A stretch of 64,000 nt of DNA from Actinophytocola oryzae. Lineage in GTDB: Bacteria; Actinomycetota; Actinomycetes; Mycobacteriales; Pseudonocardiaceae. A program made the translations under genes and the position numbers. Under the pieces are notes generated by a model, which saw only the letters and a program-made list of their open reading frames with translations, had not been told where the DNA came from and ran no database searches. Position 1 is the stretch's first letter. Each line of letters begins with the position of its first letter. Below, piece by piece: positions 26,289-34,752 of this stretch. The DNA lies in contig NZ_SOCP01000005.1 in assembly GCF_004364325.1 (NCBI RefSeq), positions 496,001 to 560,000 on the forward strand, read 5' to 3'.

Positions 26289-26304
26289 CCAAGCAATTGC
26301 TTTG
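26289..26304. promoter_or_regulatory. CCAAGC-type palindrome between fadE30 and the divergent hydratase
   Basis: CCAAGCAATTGCTTTG contains the perfect 12-bp palindrome AAGCAATTGCTT. It sits 14 bp from the fadE30 start and 12 bp from the hydratase start, so one protein could repress both. Genes on either side belong to the C/D-ring set that KstR2 controls in mycobacteria, but the spacing differs from the CAAG-N2-CTTG motif reported for KstR2. Confidence 0.7.
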
Positions 26305-26316
26305 TTGGGAGGGCTC

Positions 26317-27150
26317 GTGACCGTCCAGTACGAGGTCGACGGCGCCGTGGCGACCGTGACCATGAACCGCCCCGAGTACCGCAACGCGCAGAACTCCGCC
26401 ATGACCTACGCGCTCGACGCGGCGTTCACCCGTGCCGTCGACGACGACGAGGTCAAGGTCATCGTGCTCGCGGGTGCGGGCAAGCACTTCTCGGCCGGGC
26501 ACGACATCGGCACGCCGGAACGGGACGTCGACCAGTCCTTCGAGCGCAGGGCCGTCATGTGGTGGGACCACGTCGGCAAGGCGGGCGGCGACAACCGGTA
26601 CGCCCGCGAGATGGAGGTCTACCTGGGGATGTGCCGCCGCTGGCGGGAGATCCCCAAGCCGACCATCGCGATGGTGCAGGGCGCGTGCATCGCCGGCGGC
26701 CTCATGCTGGCCTGGGTGTGCGACCTGATCATCGCCGCCGACGACGCGTTCTTCGCCGACCCGGTGGTACGCATGGGCATCCCCGGCGTCGAGTACTTCG
26801 CGCACCCGTGGATGCTCGGGCCGCGCGCGGCCAAGGAGTTCCTGTTCACCGGCGACCGCTTCGACGCGGCGAGGGCGTACGAGCTGGGCATGGTCAACCG
26901 CGTGGTGCCACGCGGCGAGTTGCACAGTGAGACGCGCAAGGTCGCGGCGAAGATCGCGGAGATGCCGAGGTTCGGGCTGGCGCTCACCAAGCGGGCCGTG
27001 AACCAGGCCGAGGACCAGATGGGCATGCGCAGCGGCATGGACTCCGTGTTCGGCCTGCACCACTTCGCCCACGCCCACAACGCCGAGACCTCGAAGGACT
27101 CGCTCGCCGGGATGGACGCCCGATCGATGAGGGACGCCAGTGGATCTTGA
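26317..27150 (+). CDS. Enoyl-CoA hydratase/isomerase family protein (EchA13-like)
   Basis: A 277-residue crotonase-fold protein with oxyanion segments GKHFSAGHDIGTPE near 56-69 and VQGACIAGGLMLAWVCDL near 127-144, plus a WWDHVGKAGG insert and a C-terminal HHFAHAHN segment. It occupies the place where mycobacteria carry fadD3 and is co-transcribed with fadE31 and fadE32, so a role in C/D-ring beta-oxidation is likely. GTG 26317 is preceded by GGGAGGG. Its 3' end overlaps fadE31 by 11 nt. Confidence 0.82.
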   Translation: MTVQYEVDGAVATVTMNRPEYRNAQNSAMTYALDAAFTRAVDDDEVKVIVLAGAGKHFSAGHDIGTPERDVDQSFERRAVMWWDHVGKAGGDNRYAREMEVYLGMCRRWREIPKPTIAMVQGACIAGGLMLAWVCDLIIAADDAFFADPVVRMGIPGVEYFAHPWMLGPRAAKEFLFTGDRFDAARAYELGMVNRVVPRGELHSETRKVAAKIAEMPRFGLALTKRAVNQAEDQMGMRSGMDSVFGLHHFAHAHNAETSKDSLAGMDARSMRDASGS

Positions 27151-28270
27151 CCTGGACGCCGCCACGGAGGACTTCCGCCACGAGGTGCGGGACTGGCTGT
27201 CCACGCACGTACCGCCGGAACCGCTGCCACCCATGGACACCGCCGAGGGCTTCGAGCCGCACCGCGCGTGGGAGCGCACGCTCGCCGACGCCAGGCTGTC
27301 CACCGTGACCTGGCCGCACGAGTACGGCGGCCGGGGCGCGACGCTGCTGGAGTGGATCGTCTTCGAGGACGAGTACTACGCCTGCGGCGCACCCGGCCGG
27401 GTCTCCGCCAACGGCGTCGCGCTGCTCGGCTCGACGCTGATGGCGTACGGCACCGACGAGCAGAAACAGCGGGTGCTCCCCCGCATGTCCCGCGCGGACG
27501 ACGTCTGGGCGCAGGCCTGGTCCGAGCCGGAGGCGGGCAGTGACCTGGCAGGCATCCGCAGCCGCGCGACCCGTGTCGACGGCGGCTGGGTCCTCGACGG
27601 ACAGAAGACGTGGAGCTCGCGGGCCTCATTCGCCGACCGCGCGTTCGGGTTGTTCCGCAGTGATCCAGAGGCAGAACGCCACCGGGGCCTCACGTACGTC
27701 ATGTTCGACCTGCGGGCCGACGGCGTCACGGTCCGGCCGATCGCCCAGCTCGACGGCGTCCCCGGCTTCGCGGAGATCTTCCTCGACGACGTGTTCGTGC
27801 CGGACGAGGACGTGATCGGCGAACCGGGCGACGGCTGGCGCGTCGCGATGAGCACGGCCAGCAACGAGCGCGGCCTGACGCTGCGCAGCCCCGGCCGGTT
27901 CGTCGCGGCGGCCGACCGCCTCGTCGACCTGTGGCGGTCCAACCCGGACCCGAAGATGGCCGACCGCGTGGTCGACGCGTGGATCGGCGCGCAGGCCTAC
28001 CGCCTCTACACGCTCGGCACGGTCAGCAGGCTCGACGAGGGTGGCACGCTGGGTGCGGAGTCCAGTGTGAACAAGCTCTTCTGGTCCGACCTGGACGTGA
28101 CACTGCACGAGACCGCCCTCGACCTGCTCGGCGCGCACGGCGAGCTGGCGGGCAGCTGGCAGAACGGCTACCTGTTCTCGCTGGCAGGCCCGATCTACGC
28201 GGGCACGAACGAGATCCAGCGCAACGTCGTCGCCGAGCGCGTGCTCGGCCTGCCAAGGGGTGGCCGATGA
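27140..28270 (+). CDS. fadE31: Acyl-CoA dehydrogenase FadE31
   Basis: 376 residues (M. tuberculosis FadE31 is 377). AWSEPEAGSDLAGIRSRATR near 131-150, WVLDGQKTWSS, FLDDVFVPDEDV and the terminal YAGTNEIQRNVVAERVLGLPR are family signatures. The order FadE31-FadE32 followed by FadE33 is conserved in mycobacteria, where these subunits form heteromeric dehydrogenases acting late in C/D-ring degradation. GTG start 27140 lies inside the preceding gene. The 3' end overlaps fadE32 (ATGA). Confidence 0.85.
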   Translation: MDLDLDAATEDFRHEVRDWLSTHVPPEPLPPMDTAEGFEPHRAWERTLADARLSTVTWPHEYGGRGATLLEWIVFEDEYYACGAPGRVSANGVALLGSTLMAYGTDEQKQRVLPRMSRADDVWAQAWSEPEAGSDLAGIRSRATRVDGGWVLDGQKTWSSRASFADRAFGLFRSDPEAERHRGLTYVMFDLRADGVTVRPIAQLDGVPGFAEIFLDDVFVPDEDVIGEPGDGWRVAMSTASNERGLTLRSPGRFVAAADRLVDLWRSNPDPKMADRVVDAWIGAQAYRLYTLGTVSRLDEGGTLGAESSVNKLFWSDLDVTLHETALDLLGAHGELAGSWQNGYLFSLAGPIYAGTNEIQRNVVAERVLGLPRGGR

Positions 28271-29154
28271 GGTTCACAACCAGCCCTGAGCAGCGTGAAC
28301 TGGCCGCGAGCGTGCATGCGCTGTTGTCGGACGTCGGTGTGCCTGCCGCGATCAGAGCCTGGGCAGCCGGCGAGCACACCTCTGGCCTGGAGATTCTCGC
28401 CAAACTGGCCAAGGTCGGTGTCGGCGAGCTGAGCGAGTACCCGGTCGAGCTGGTCGTGGTGTTCGAGGAGCTGGGCCGCCACGCCGTGCCCGGCCCCCTG
28501 ATCGAGTCCTACGCGGTCGTGCCCGCACTCGGGCTCACCGCCGAGCTGGCGACCGTCGCGGTGCCGCCGCACGTGCCGTACGCGCTGGACGCGGACGTGG
28601 CCACCCCGTTCGTGGTGGTCGGCGACACGGTGCACCACGCCGAGGTCGGCACCCCCCTCACGTCGGTGGACCCGGCACGAAGGCTGTTCGAGGTCCGGCC
28701 GGGCGAGTGGGCGGGCACCGCGACGGACGTGCTGCACCTCGGTGCGCTGTGCCAGGCCGCGCAGCTTGTCGGCCTTGGCCGAGGGCTGCTGGAGCAGTCG
28801 ACCGACCACGTCACCCAGCGCAGGCAGTTCGGACGCGCCGTCGGGGAGTTCCAGGCGGTCAAGCACCACCTGGCCGACGTGCAGGTCGCGCTGGAGTTCG
28901 CGCGCCCACTCGTGCACGCGGCGGCCGTCACCGGCAGCGAACGGGACGTCTCGGCCGCACGCGTGGCCGCCGCCGACGCCGCCTACCTGGCCGCACGCGC
29001 GGCACTGCAGGTCCACGGCGCCATCGGCTTCACCCAGGAGCACGACCTGTCGCTGTGGCTGCTCAAGGTCCGGGCGCTGCGGTCGGCCTGGGGCACCCAG
29101 ACCTACCACCGGCGCCGGGTGCTGGACGCCGTCACTTCGCCAGGGAGTCGATGA
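28267..29154 (+). CDS. fadE32: Acyl-CoA dehydrogenase FadE32 (partner subunit)
   Basis: 295 residues, a reduced acyl-CoA dehydrogenase of the non-catalytic or partner type, like FadE32 (319 aa). It retains EELGRHAVPGPLIES, TQRRQFGRAVGEFQAVKHHL near 180-199 and VHGAIGFTQEHDLSLWL near the C terminus. It probably forms a heterotetramer with FadE31. ATG 28267 overlaps the fadE31 stop. Its 3' end runs 23 bp into the convergent kinase gene, which separates it from fadE33. Confidence 0.84.
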   Translation: MRFTTSPEQRELAASVHALLSDVGVPAAIRAWAAGEHTSGLEILAKLAKVGVGELSEYPVELVVVFEELGRHAVPGPLIESYAVVPALGLTAELATVAVPPHVPYALDADVATPFVVVGDTVHHAEVGTPLTSVDPARRLFEVRPGEWAGTATDVLHLGALCQAAQLVGLGRGLLEQSTDHVTQRRQFGRAVGEFQAVKHHLADVQVALEFARPLVHAAAVTGSERDVSAARVAAADAAYLAARAALQVHGAIGFTQEHDLSLWLLKVRALRSAWGTQTYHRRRVLDAVTSPGSR

Positions 29155-30691
29155 CCAGCCCGCCGTTGATCATCGTGATGCGGACCGACTTGCGCGCCGA
29201 CTGCCCGTCCCCGTAGGTGACGGTGCACGACACCTCGCGCGTGCCGTCGGGGTTCGCGTTGTCGATGTGCGCTTCCTTGGAGCTGACGGCCGGGAACGCG
29301 GCCCAGTACTGGTTGAACGCCTCCTGGCTGCCGAACTGGGCCTGCCCGTACGGCGAGAGCATGGCCCAGCGCTGCTCGGGACTCCTGCCGGTGCCGTAGT
29401 AGTCGATCACGAACTGGCCTGCCGTGGAGTAGTCGATGAACGTCCCGGGCGGCGGGGCGACCTGGGTCGCGGCCGCGGGTGGGTTCGGCGACGTGGACTT
29501 GTCGTCCGTGGACGGCGCCGGCTCGTCGCTGGTGTCGCCGCCCTTCGCGGGCGGGTTCCCGGCCTGCTCGGTCGCGGAGGTGCTGCCCTGGGCGGTGTTG
29601 CCGCTGTTCCCGCCGCCCTTGTCGTCGTTGATGATGAGCACGGTGAAGAGCGTGCCGACCAGCACGAGCAGGGCGACCACACCGACGATCACCACGTTCC
29701 GCCGCGACGGGCCCGCCGCCTGTGTCGGCTGCCCCTCCGGCTTGCGGAACGCGGCCGTCGGCATGGCCTCCAGCGGCTGCGGAGGCGTCGGCGGGGCCTG
29801 CGCCGGGAGCACCGGGCGCGGCGGCGTCGCGATCTTCGTCGCCGCCGGGGTGGGCACCGGCATGACCTGCGTGGCGGCGGTGGCCAGTGACTCGGCCGCC
29901 TCCTTCATGGTCGGCCGCTCGCCGGGGTCGACCCGCATGAGGCTCATCAGCGTCGGTGCCAGCGGGCCCGCGTTGCGTGGCGACGGCACGTTGCCGGAGG
30001 CGACGGCGTGCAGCAGGGCCAGCGGGTTCGTGTTGGTGCCGAACGGCGGCCTGCCCTCGATCGCGTGGTAGAGCGTCGAGCCGAGCGAGAAGACGTCCGA
30101 GGCACGCGACGAGTCGCCGCCGCGCGCGATCTCCGGGGCCAGGTAGGCGGGCGTGCCCGCGAGCATGCCGGTCTGCGTGGTCATCGTGCCGTCGTCGAGC
30201 GCGCGGGAGATGCCGAAGTCGGTGATCTTCACCGTCCCGTTCTCCGCGAGCAGGATGTTGCCGGGCTTGATGTCGCGGTGGGCGATGCCGACGGCATGCG
30301 CCGCCGCGAGGGCGTCGGCGACCTGCGCGCCGATCTCCGCGGCCTCGTTGGGCGGTAACGTCCCGCGTTCCTGGAGCACCACGGACAGGCTCTTGGACGG
30401 CAGGAACTCCATGACCAGGATCGGGTCGCCCTCGTCCTCGGCGACGTCGAACAGGGCGATGGCGTTGCGGTGCTGCAGGCGAGCCGCGATCCGGGCCTCC
30501 CGCATCGCGCGTCTGCGCACCTCCTCCGTCATCGGGGCCGACAACGCGTGGCGGACGATGAGTCGCTTGATCGCGACGGTACGGCCGAGCCGTTCGTCGT
30601 GCGCCTTCCAGACGACGCCCATCGCGCCGCTGCCGACCTGCTCTATCAGGCGATATCGGCCGGCGACCAGTACATCCTTCTCGATGACCAA
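29132..30691 (-). CDS. Transmembrane serine/threonine protein kinase (PknB-like)
   Basis: 519 residues. The kinase domain spans about 10-270: GSGAMGVVWKAHDE glycine loop at 20-33, Lys42, HRDIKPGN with the catalytic Asp140, DFG at 158-160 and GTPAYLAPE. A proline-rich linker is followed by one membrane span (NVVIVGVVALLVLVGTLFTV, about residue 337-360) and an extracellular Ser/Thr/Pro-rich stretch ending in a folded NTF2-like module. The start is uncertain; TTG 30691 preceded by AGGGAG was preferred. The gene is inserted between fadE32 and fadE33 in the opposite orientation. Confidence 0.87.
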   Translation of the reverse strand: MVIEKDVLVAGRYRLIEQVGSGAMGVVWKAHDERLGRTVAIKRLIVRHALSAPMTEEVRRRAMREARIAARLQHRNAIALFDVAEDEGDPILVMEFLPSKSLSVVLQERGTLPPNEAAEIGAQVADALAAAHAVGIAHRDIKPGNILLAENGTVKITDFGISRALDDGTMTTQTGMLAGTPAYLAPEIARGGDSSRASDVFSLGSTLYHAIEGRPPFGTNTNPLALLHAVASGNVPSPRNAGPLAPTLMSLMRVDPGERPTMKEAAESLATAATQVMPVPTPAATKIATPPRPVLPAQAPPTPPQPLEAMPTAAFRKPEGQPTQAAGPSRRNVVIVGVVALLVLVGTLFTVLIINDDKGGGNSGNTAQGSTSATEQAGNPPAKGGDTSDEPAPSTDDKSTSPNPPAAATQVAPPPGTFIDYSTAGQFVIDYYGTGRSPEQRWAMLSPYGQAQFGSQEAFNQYWAAFPAVSSKEAHIDNANPDGTREVSCTVTYGDGQSARKSVRITMINGGLVIDSLAK

Positions 30692-30777
30692 GGACTCCCT
30701 AGGTTGTCTTCGTGACCAGGCCCCGACCTGGACCCTGAGAATATCGAACTCACCTGATCGAGCTACGTCTAGGCAAA

Positions 30778-30793
30778 CCAAGCAATCGTTTGG
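30778..30793. promoter_or_regulatory. CCAAGC-type palindrome upstream of fadE33
   Basis: CCAAGCAATCGTTTGG, an imperfect 16-bp palindrome (two mismatched pairs) with the half-sites of the 26289 element, 12 bp before the fadE33 GTG. The kinase start is 86 bp to the left. Confidence 0.65.
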
Positions 30794-30805
30794 TTCAATG
30801 TTTGT

Positions 30806-31756
30806 GTGACCAACGAGCGGGAAGTGTTGCGCGATACGGTCCGCACGCTACTCACTCGAGAAGGGGACACCCGGACGGCGATGACGTCGTCATCCGGTTA
30901 TGACGAGAAGCTGTGGTCCCGCCTCTGCGCCCTCGGTGCCGCCGGTCTGCACGTGCCCGACGACCTGGGCGGCTCCGGTGCGTCCTTCCTGGAGACCGCG
31001 GTCGTGCTGGCCGAGCTGGGCCGGTCCCTGACGCCCTCCCCGCTGCTGGGCTCGGTGCTGGCGTCGTCGGCCCTGCCGCGCGCGGGCGCCGACCCGCTTC
31101 TGCGCGAGATCGCGGACGGGTCGGCGGTCCCGTCGCTGGTCTGGGGGCCATACGCACTGAACGCGCAGGTCGCGGACGTGTTCCTGGCCGTCCGCGACGG
31201 CGAGCTGTACGCGGTGCCGCCCGCTGACGTGGACATCACACCGCTCGCGCCCGTGGACCCGACCCGCAGGCTGGCCACGGTGTCCGTACGCGGGGCGGGC
31301 ACGTCGCTCGGCCCGGTCGACGAGTCTCGGCTGCGGGACGTGGCACTGGCGGCGCTGGCCGCCGAGTCGGCGGGTGCCGCCGCCCGCTGCCTGGAGCTGA
31401 CGGTCTCCTACGCAGGCCAGCGAACCCAGTTCGGTCGCCCGATCGGCTCGTTCCAGGCGTTGAAGCACCGGATGGCCGACATGCACCTCCTGGTGGAGAC
31501 CGCAGAGTCGGCGGCGCTGGCCGCGGCGACGGCCGTAGCCGACGGGGTGGACCTGTCCTCGACGACCGCGACGGCGGCGGTGTGGTGCACGGAGGCATTC
31601 ACCCGGGTGGCGGCCGAGATGATCCAGCTGCACGGCGGCGTCGCGATCACGTGGGAGCACGACGCACACCTGTACTTCAAACGGGCACACGGGAACGCAC
31701 ACCTGTTCGGCTCGCCCCGCGAGCACGTGGCGCGGCTAGCCACCCAGCTGGGTTAG
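30806..31756 (+). CDS. fadE33: Acyl-CoA dehydrogenase FadE33 (partner subunit)
   Basis: 316 residues (M. tuberculosis FadE33 is 318). Family segments are LHVPDDLGGSGASFLETAVV, GQRTQFGRPIGSFQALKHRM near 205-224 and LHGGVAITWEHDAHLYFKRA near the C terminus. Expected to pair with FadE31 in the late C/D-ring pathway. It has its own CCAAGC-type operator because the kinase gene breaks the fadE31-32-33 order. GTG 30806 was taken; GTG 30804 is out of frame. It overlaps the convergent YjbR gene by 21 bp. Confidence 0.84.
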   Translation: MTNEREVLRDTVRTLLTREGDTRTAMTSSSGYDEKLWSRLCALGAAGLHVPDDLGGSGASFLETAVVLAELGRSLTPSPLLGSVLASSALPRAGADPLLREIADGSAVPSLVWGPYALNAQVADVFLAVRDGELYAVPPADVDITPLAPVDPTRRLATVSVRGAGTSLGPVDESRLRDVALAALAAESAGAAARCLELTVSYAGQRTQFGRPIGSFQALKHRMADMHLLVETAESAALAAATAVADGVDLSSTTATAAVWCTEAFTRVAAEMIQLHGGVAITWEHDAHLYFKRAHGNAHLFGSPREHVARLATQLG

Positions 31757-32074
31757 CACCTTCTTCGGCGCGCGGAGCCGCCAGGACTCGGTCAGCAGCT
31801 CCTTCAGCTCCTCGATGTCGACGCCGCCGAACCTGACGAGCACGACCGGGTGACCGTCGTAGTGCGGCGTGGTGAAGAACTTGTCGGGCTCGGACTCCAC
31901 GAGCCCCCGCTTCTCGCCCTCGTCGGCGACCCACACGACGAGGACGTCACCCTCCTCCCTGATCCGCGCGAAGAGCCGGTCCTTCACGCGGAACCCCGGC
32001 GTCCCGTAGGAGGCTTTCTCGGTGGTCGCGGGCAGCGACAACGCCAGCCGCCGGACATCGTGCTCGGTCACCAT
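31736..32074 (-). CDS. MmcQ/YjbR-family protein
   Basis: 112 residues matching the small double-wing YjbR fold: LSLPATTEKASYGTPGFRVKDRLFARI near the N terminus and the C-terminal WRLRAPKKVLTQL. Family members are often annotated DNA-binding but have no settled role. It stands alone between convergent fadE33 and a divergent sigma-factor gene; nothing links it to steroids. Confidence 0.8.
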   Translation of the reverse strand: MVTEHDVRRLALSLPATTEKASYGTPGFRVKDRLFARIREEGDVLVVWVADEGEKRGLVESEPDKFFTTPHYDGHPVVLVRFGGVDIEELKELLTESWRLRAPKKVLTQLGG

Positions 32075-32129
32075 GAGCCGAGTCTCCCCGGTGATGCAAC
32101 CCTTCGCCAGAACGGCGTGTGTGAGAGGT

Positions 32130-32654
32130 ATGAGCCCGAGAAGCGACGACGACGAACGCTTCCACGCGTTCGTGGCGCGGTCGACAGCGCCACTGACGCG
32201 CCTGGCCTACCTGCTCAGCGGCGACCAGCACCTCGCGGGCGACCTGGTACAGAACTGCCTCATCAGGCTGTACGGGGCGTGGCCGAGGATTCGCGACCAG
32301 GACGCCGTCGACGCGTACGCCAGGAAAGTCCTGCTCCGCTGCTGGTTGAACGAGCGCCGGCGCCCGTGGCGCAACCGCGAGTCAAGGGACGGCGTGATCC
32401 CCGAACACGCCGTCCCGGCGGACGACCCGGCAGGCGCGGTGCACGACAAGGAGACGATTCGGGTCGCGCTTGACGGGCTCCCGCCTCGACAACGCGCCGC
32501 GGTGGTCCTCCGCTACTGGTCACAGCACTCCGTGACCGAGACGGCGGCCATCCTCAGGTGCTCTGAAGGGACCGTGAAGAGCCAGTCAGCGCGGGGCCTC
32601 GCCGCCCTGCGCGCGGCACTGGGCGCCGAGGCGCTCGAGGAGCAGACGCGATGA
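32130..32654 (+). CDS. ECF-type sigma factor (SigE family)
   Basis: 174 residues with sigma region 2 (LTRLAYLLSGDQHLAGDLVQ) and region 4 (LDGLPPRQRAAVVLRYWSQH followed by the helix-turn-helix TAAILRCSEGTVKSQSARGL). This is the actinobacterial SigE-family arrangement. GAGAGGT precedes the ATG. The stop overlaps the following membrane-protein gene (ATGA), the usual way a sigma factor is paired with its anti-sigma or sensing partner. Targets are not evident. Confidence 0.85.
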   Translation: MSPRSDDDERFHAFVARSTAPLTRLAYLLSGDQHLAGDLVQNCLIRLYGAWPRIRDQDAVDAYARKVLLRCWLNERRRPWRNRESRDGVIPEHAVPADDPAGAVHDKETIRVALDGLPPRQRAAVVLRYWSQHSVTETAAILRCSEGTVKSQSARGLAALRAALGAEALEEQTR

Positions 32655-33892
32655 CAGAAGACATCACCCGCAGGCTGGCCATGCTGGCCGACGAGGCGGA
32701 ACCCGCCCAGATCGACCCACACGACGTGATCACCCGCGCGAAGGCACAGACCCGCAACCGTCGCGCCACGATCGCCGCCGCCGTCGCGACGCTTGCCCTG
32801 GTCAGCGCCCTCGTCACTACCGTGGGCAACCCCCTGGGCAAGCCCGCGGCCCCCACCGGACCCGAGGACGCGACCCTGTCGGACCACCTCGACCGGCAGC
32901 TGAGGGAGTCCCTGCCCGAGACCCTCCCCTCCGACTGGTCGATCGCGCCACGCGACGCGTTGTCGGACACCCCGCTCCTCACCTTCCTGTGTGTCCTCGG
33001 CGTCAGCGATGGCGTCGACCGGTGCGTGGCCAGCGCCACCTATCGCGACGGCACCGGCAGGATCGACATCGTGTGGAACGTCGCGATGGGCGCGAAGAAC
33101 TTCGACGACCGGTGCGCTCCCGAGTACTGCACCGACTGGACGTCACCCGTTCTGAAGCGTCTGCCAGACCGCACCGAGACAAAGCTGACTGTCTACACGG
33201 AGACCATGACCTCACGTGACATCGAAGAACTGCTCGTGTCACGCCCGGACGGCACGCAGATCACGGTGAACGCGATCTGGCCGAAGGGTGAGCGGTCGAA
33301 GCCCCCGCTGACCACGGAAAGGATCCTGAAGTTCGCGACCGTGTTCACGTACGACACCACCCTCCCCGTCGGCAACACCTTCGGCACCAGCACGACCCCG
33401 TACGTCACGGACGACCCGAACCGCGCGGAACGCGTCCAGGGACAGCTGAACGACGTGTTGCCGAAGGTGATCCCGGCGGGGTGGTCACCGTCGCACGAGG
33501 GAGACGAGGAAGACCAGCCACCTCTCACGATGGGCTGCACCAAGTTCGACTCGACCCCCAGCGACGCGCCCGAGAGTTGCTCGACCTACAGCAACTATCG
33601 GGACGGCACAGGCCGTGTCGGCATCTCGTTCGAGGTCTCGAAGAGCCCGTTGTGGTACAACGCGGCCTGTGACCCGGCGGACTGCGTCGCGACGACCCTG
33701 GAGGACGGTACCGACACCAAGGTGTGGATCCGCACACAGCCCGACTCCACCGGGGCGTACCACCACGAGTTGGCGGCGGTACGCCCGGACGGCACGTGCG
33801 TCTCGGTTCGGGTGTCCTGGACCGGACAGCGACCCGAGACACCCCTCACCACCGAGAACCTGCTGAAGTTCTCGACAGCGTTCACCTACTGA
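32651..33892 (+). CDS. Membrane-anchored protein with duplicated extracellular domain, putative sigma-factor partner
   Basis: 413 residues: a cytoplasmic N terminus of about 38 residues, one membrane span at about 39-58 (TIAAAVATLALVSALV), then two related extracellular halves. Both halves contain the same elements: a Cys-containing start (FLCVLGVSDG / MGCTKFDSTP), YRDGTGRIDI / YRDGTGRVGI, a CAPEYC or CDPADC pair, SRPDGTQITVNAIW / VRPDGTCVSVRVSW and PPLTTERILKFATVFTY / TPLTTENLLKFSTAFTY. The coupling to the sigma gene suggests an anti-sigma or sensor role, but no zinc anti-sigma motif is visible. Its end overlaps the convergent hydrolase gene by 7 bp. Confidence 0.75.
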   Translation: MTEDITRRLAMLADEAEPAQIDPHDVITRAKAQTRNRRATIAAAVATLALVSALVTTVGNPLGKPAAPTGPEDATLSDHLDRQLRESLPETLPSDWSIAPRDALSDTPLLTFLCVLGVSDGVDRCVASATYRDGTGRIDIVWNVAMGAKNFDDRCAPEYCTDWTSPVLKRLPDRTETKLTVYTETMTSRDIEELLVSRPDGTQITVNAIWPKGERSKPPLTTERILKFATVFTYDTTLPVGNTFGTSTTPYVTDDPNRAERVQGQLNDVLPKVIPAGWSPSHEGDEEDQPPLTMGCTKFDSTPSDAPESCSTYSNYRDGTGRVGISFEVSKSPLWYNAACDPADCVATTLEDGTDTKVWIRTQPDSTGAYHHELAAVRPDGTCVSVRVSWTGQRPETPLTTENLLKFSTAFTY

Positions 33893-34743
33893 CCGAACCA
33901 CTCCAGGACGAGCTTCGCGACCGCCTCCGGTCGTTCGAGGTGGAGGAAGTGTCCGACCCCGGGCAGGACCTCCACCTTGGACCCGGGGGCGAGCCCGTCC
34001 TCGGTGAAGTACCGGGGATCGAGGCAACCGTCCTCGGCGCCGCCCAGTACCAGCAACGGTTTCTCGGCGACTCCCTCGGTCCGTTTCGCGTACTCGGCGA
34101 GCGCGGGATCGGCGCGGCTCGAGTCGAAGTTCGCGCGGTAGACCTTCAGGACGCTCTCGATGTACTCGTCCTTGCCGTACATCGCGTGGATCCACGTGCG
34201 GTACGCGTCGTCGAGTGTCAGGCTCGGGGACCACGTCGCCCACAGGTAGTCGACCAGCGCGCGGTCCTTGCGCAGGATCGCCTCCGCGACACCCTCGACC
34301 GTGAACATGAACATGTAGAACAGCCGCTGCTGCTGTGACGGGTCGAGCAGGGCCCGCGCCACGGCGCCGGGCGGCGGGATCGCGATCGTGACGCCCCGGT
34401 TGGTCAGCTCCGGCCACGCCGCGGCCACGCGGTAGACCATGCCCGCGCCGATGTCGTGGCCGATCATGTCGACACCGCCCAGTGCCTCGCCGACCGCGGC
34501 CGCGTCGGCGGCGAGCGTGACGCCGTCGGAGTACGTGAGCGCGTCGAACGTCGTCGGGTGGAAGCCGCGCAGGAACGGCAGCACCACACGCCTGCCCGCC
34601 GCGACGAGGTGCTCGGCGAGCGGCGCGAACGTCATGGGGTGGTCGGGGAACCCGTGCCAGCACACGACGTCCCGGCCCTTGCCCGCGGTCAGCGCGGGGA
34701 AGTCCAGCCGGCCGGTCCGCACGACGATCTCGTCGAAGTCCAC
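33886..34743 (-). CDS. Alpha/beta hydrolase of the epoxide-hydrolase/dehalogenase type
   Basis: 285 residues with HGFPD oxyanion motif at 30-34, nucleophile elbow GHDIGA with Asp97 instead of Ser, and a C-terminal GVGHFLHLERPE carrying the catalytic His. An Asp nucleophile points to epoxide hydrolase or haloalkane dehalogenase chemistry rather than esterase. It follows hsaB by 9 nt on the same strand, so it is probably the last gene of the hsa operon; a role in ring degradation is inferred from position only. Confidence 0.8.
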   Translation of the reverse strand: MDFDEIVVRTGRLDFPALTAGKGRDVVCWHGFPDHPMTFAPLAEHLVAAGRRVVLPFLRGFHPTTFDALTYSDGVTLAADAAAVGEALGGVDMIGHDIGAGMVYRVAAAWPELTNRGVTIAIPPPGAVARALLDPSQQQRLFYMFMFTVEGVAEAILRKDRALVDYLWATWSPSLTLDDAYRTWIHAMYGKDEYIESVLKVYRANFDSSRADPALAEYAKRTEGVAEKPLLVLGGAEDGCLDPRYFTEDGLAPGSKVEVLPGVGHFLHLERPEAVAKLVLEWFGQ

Positions 34744-34752
34744 GCCGCCAGC

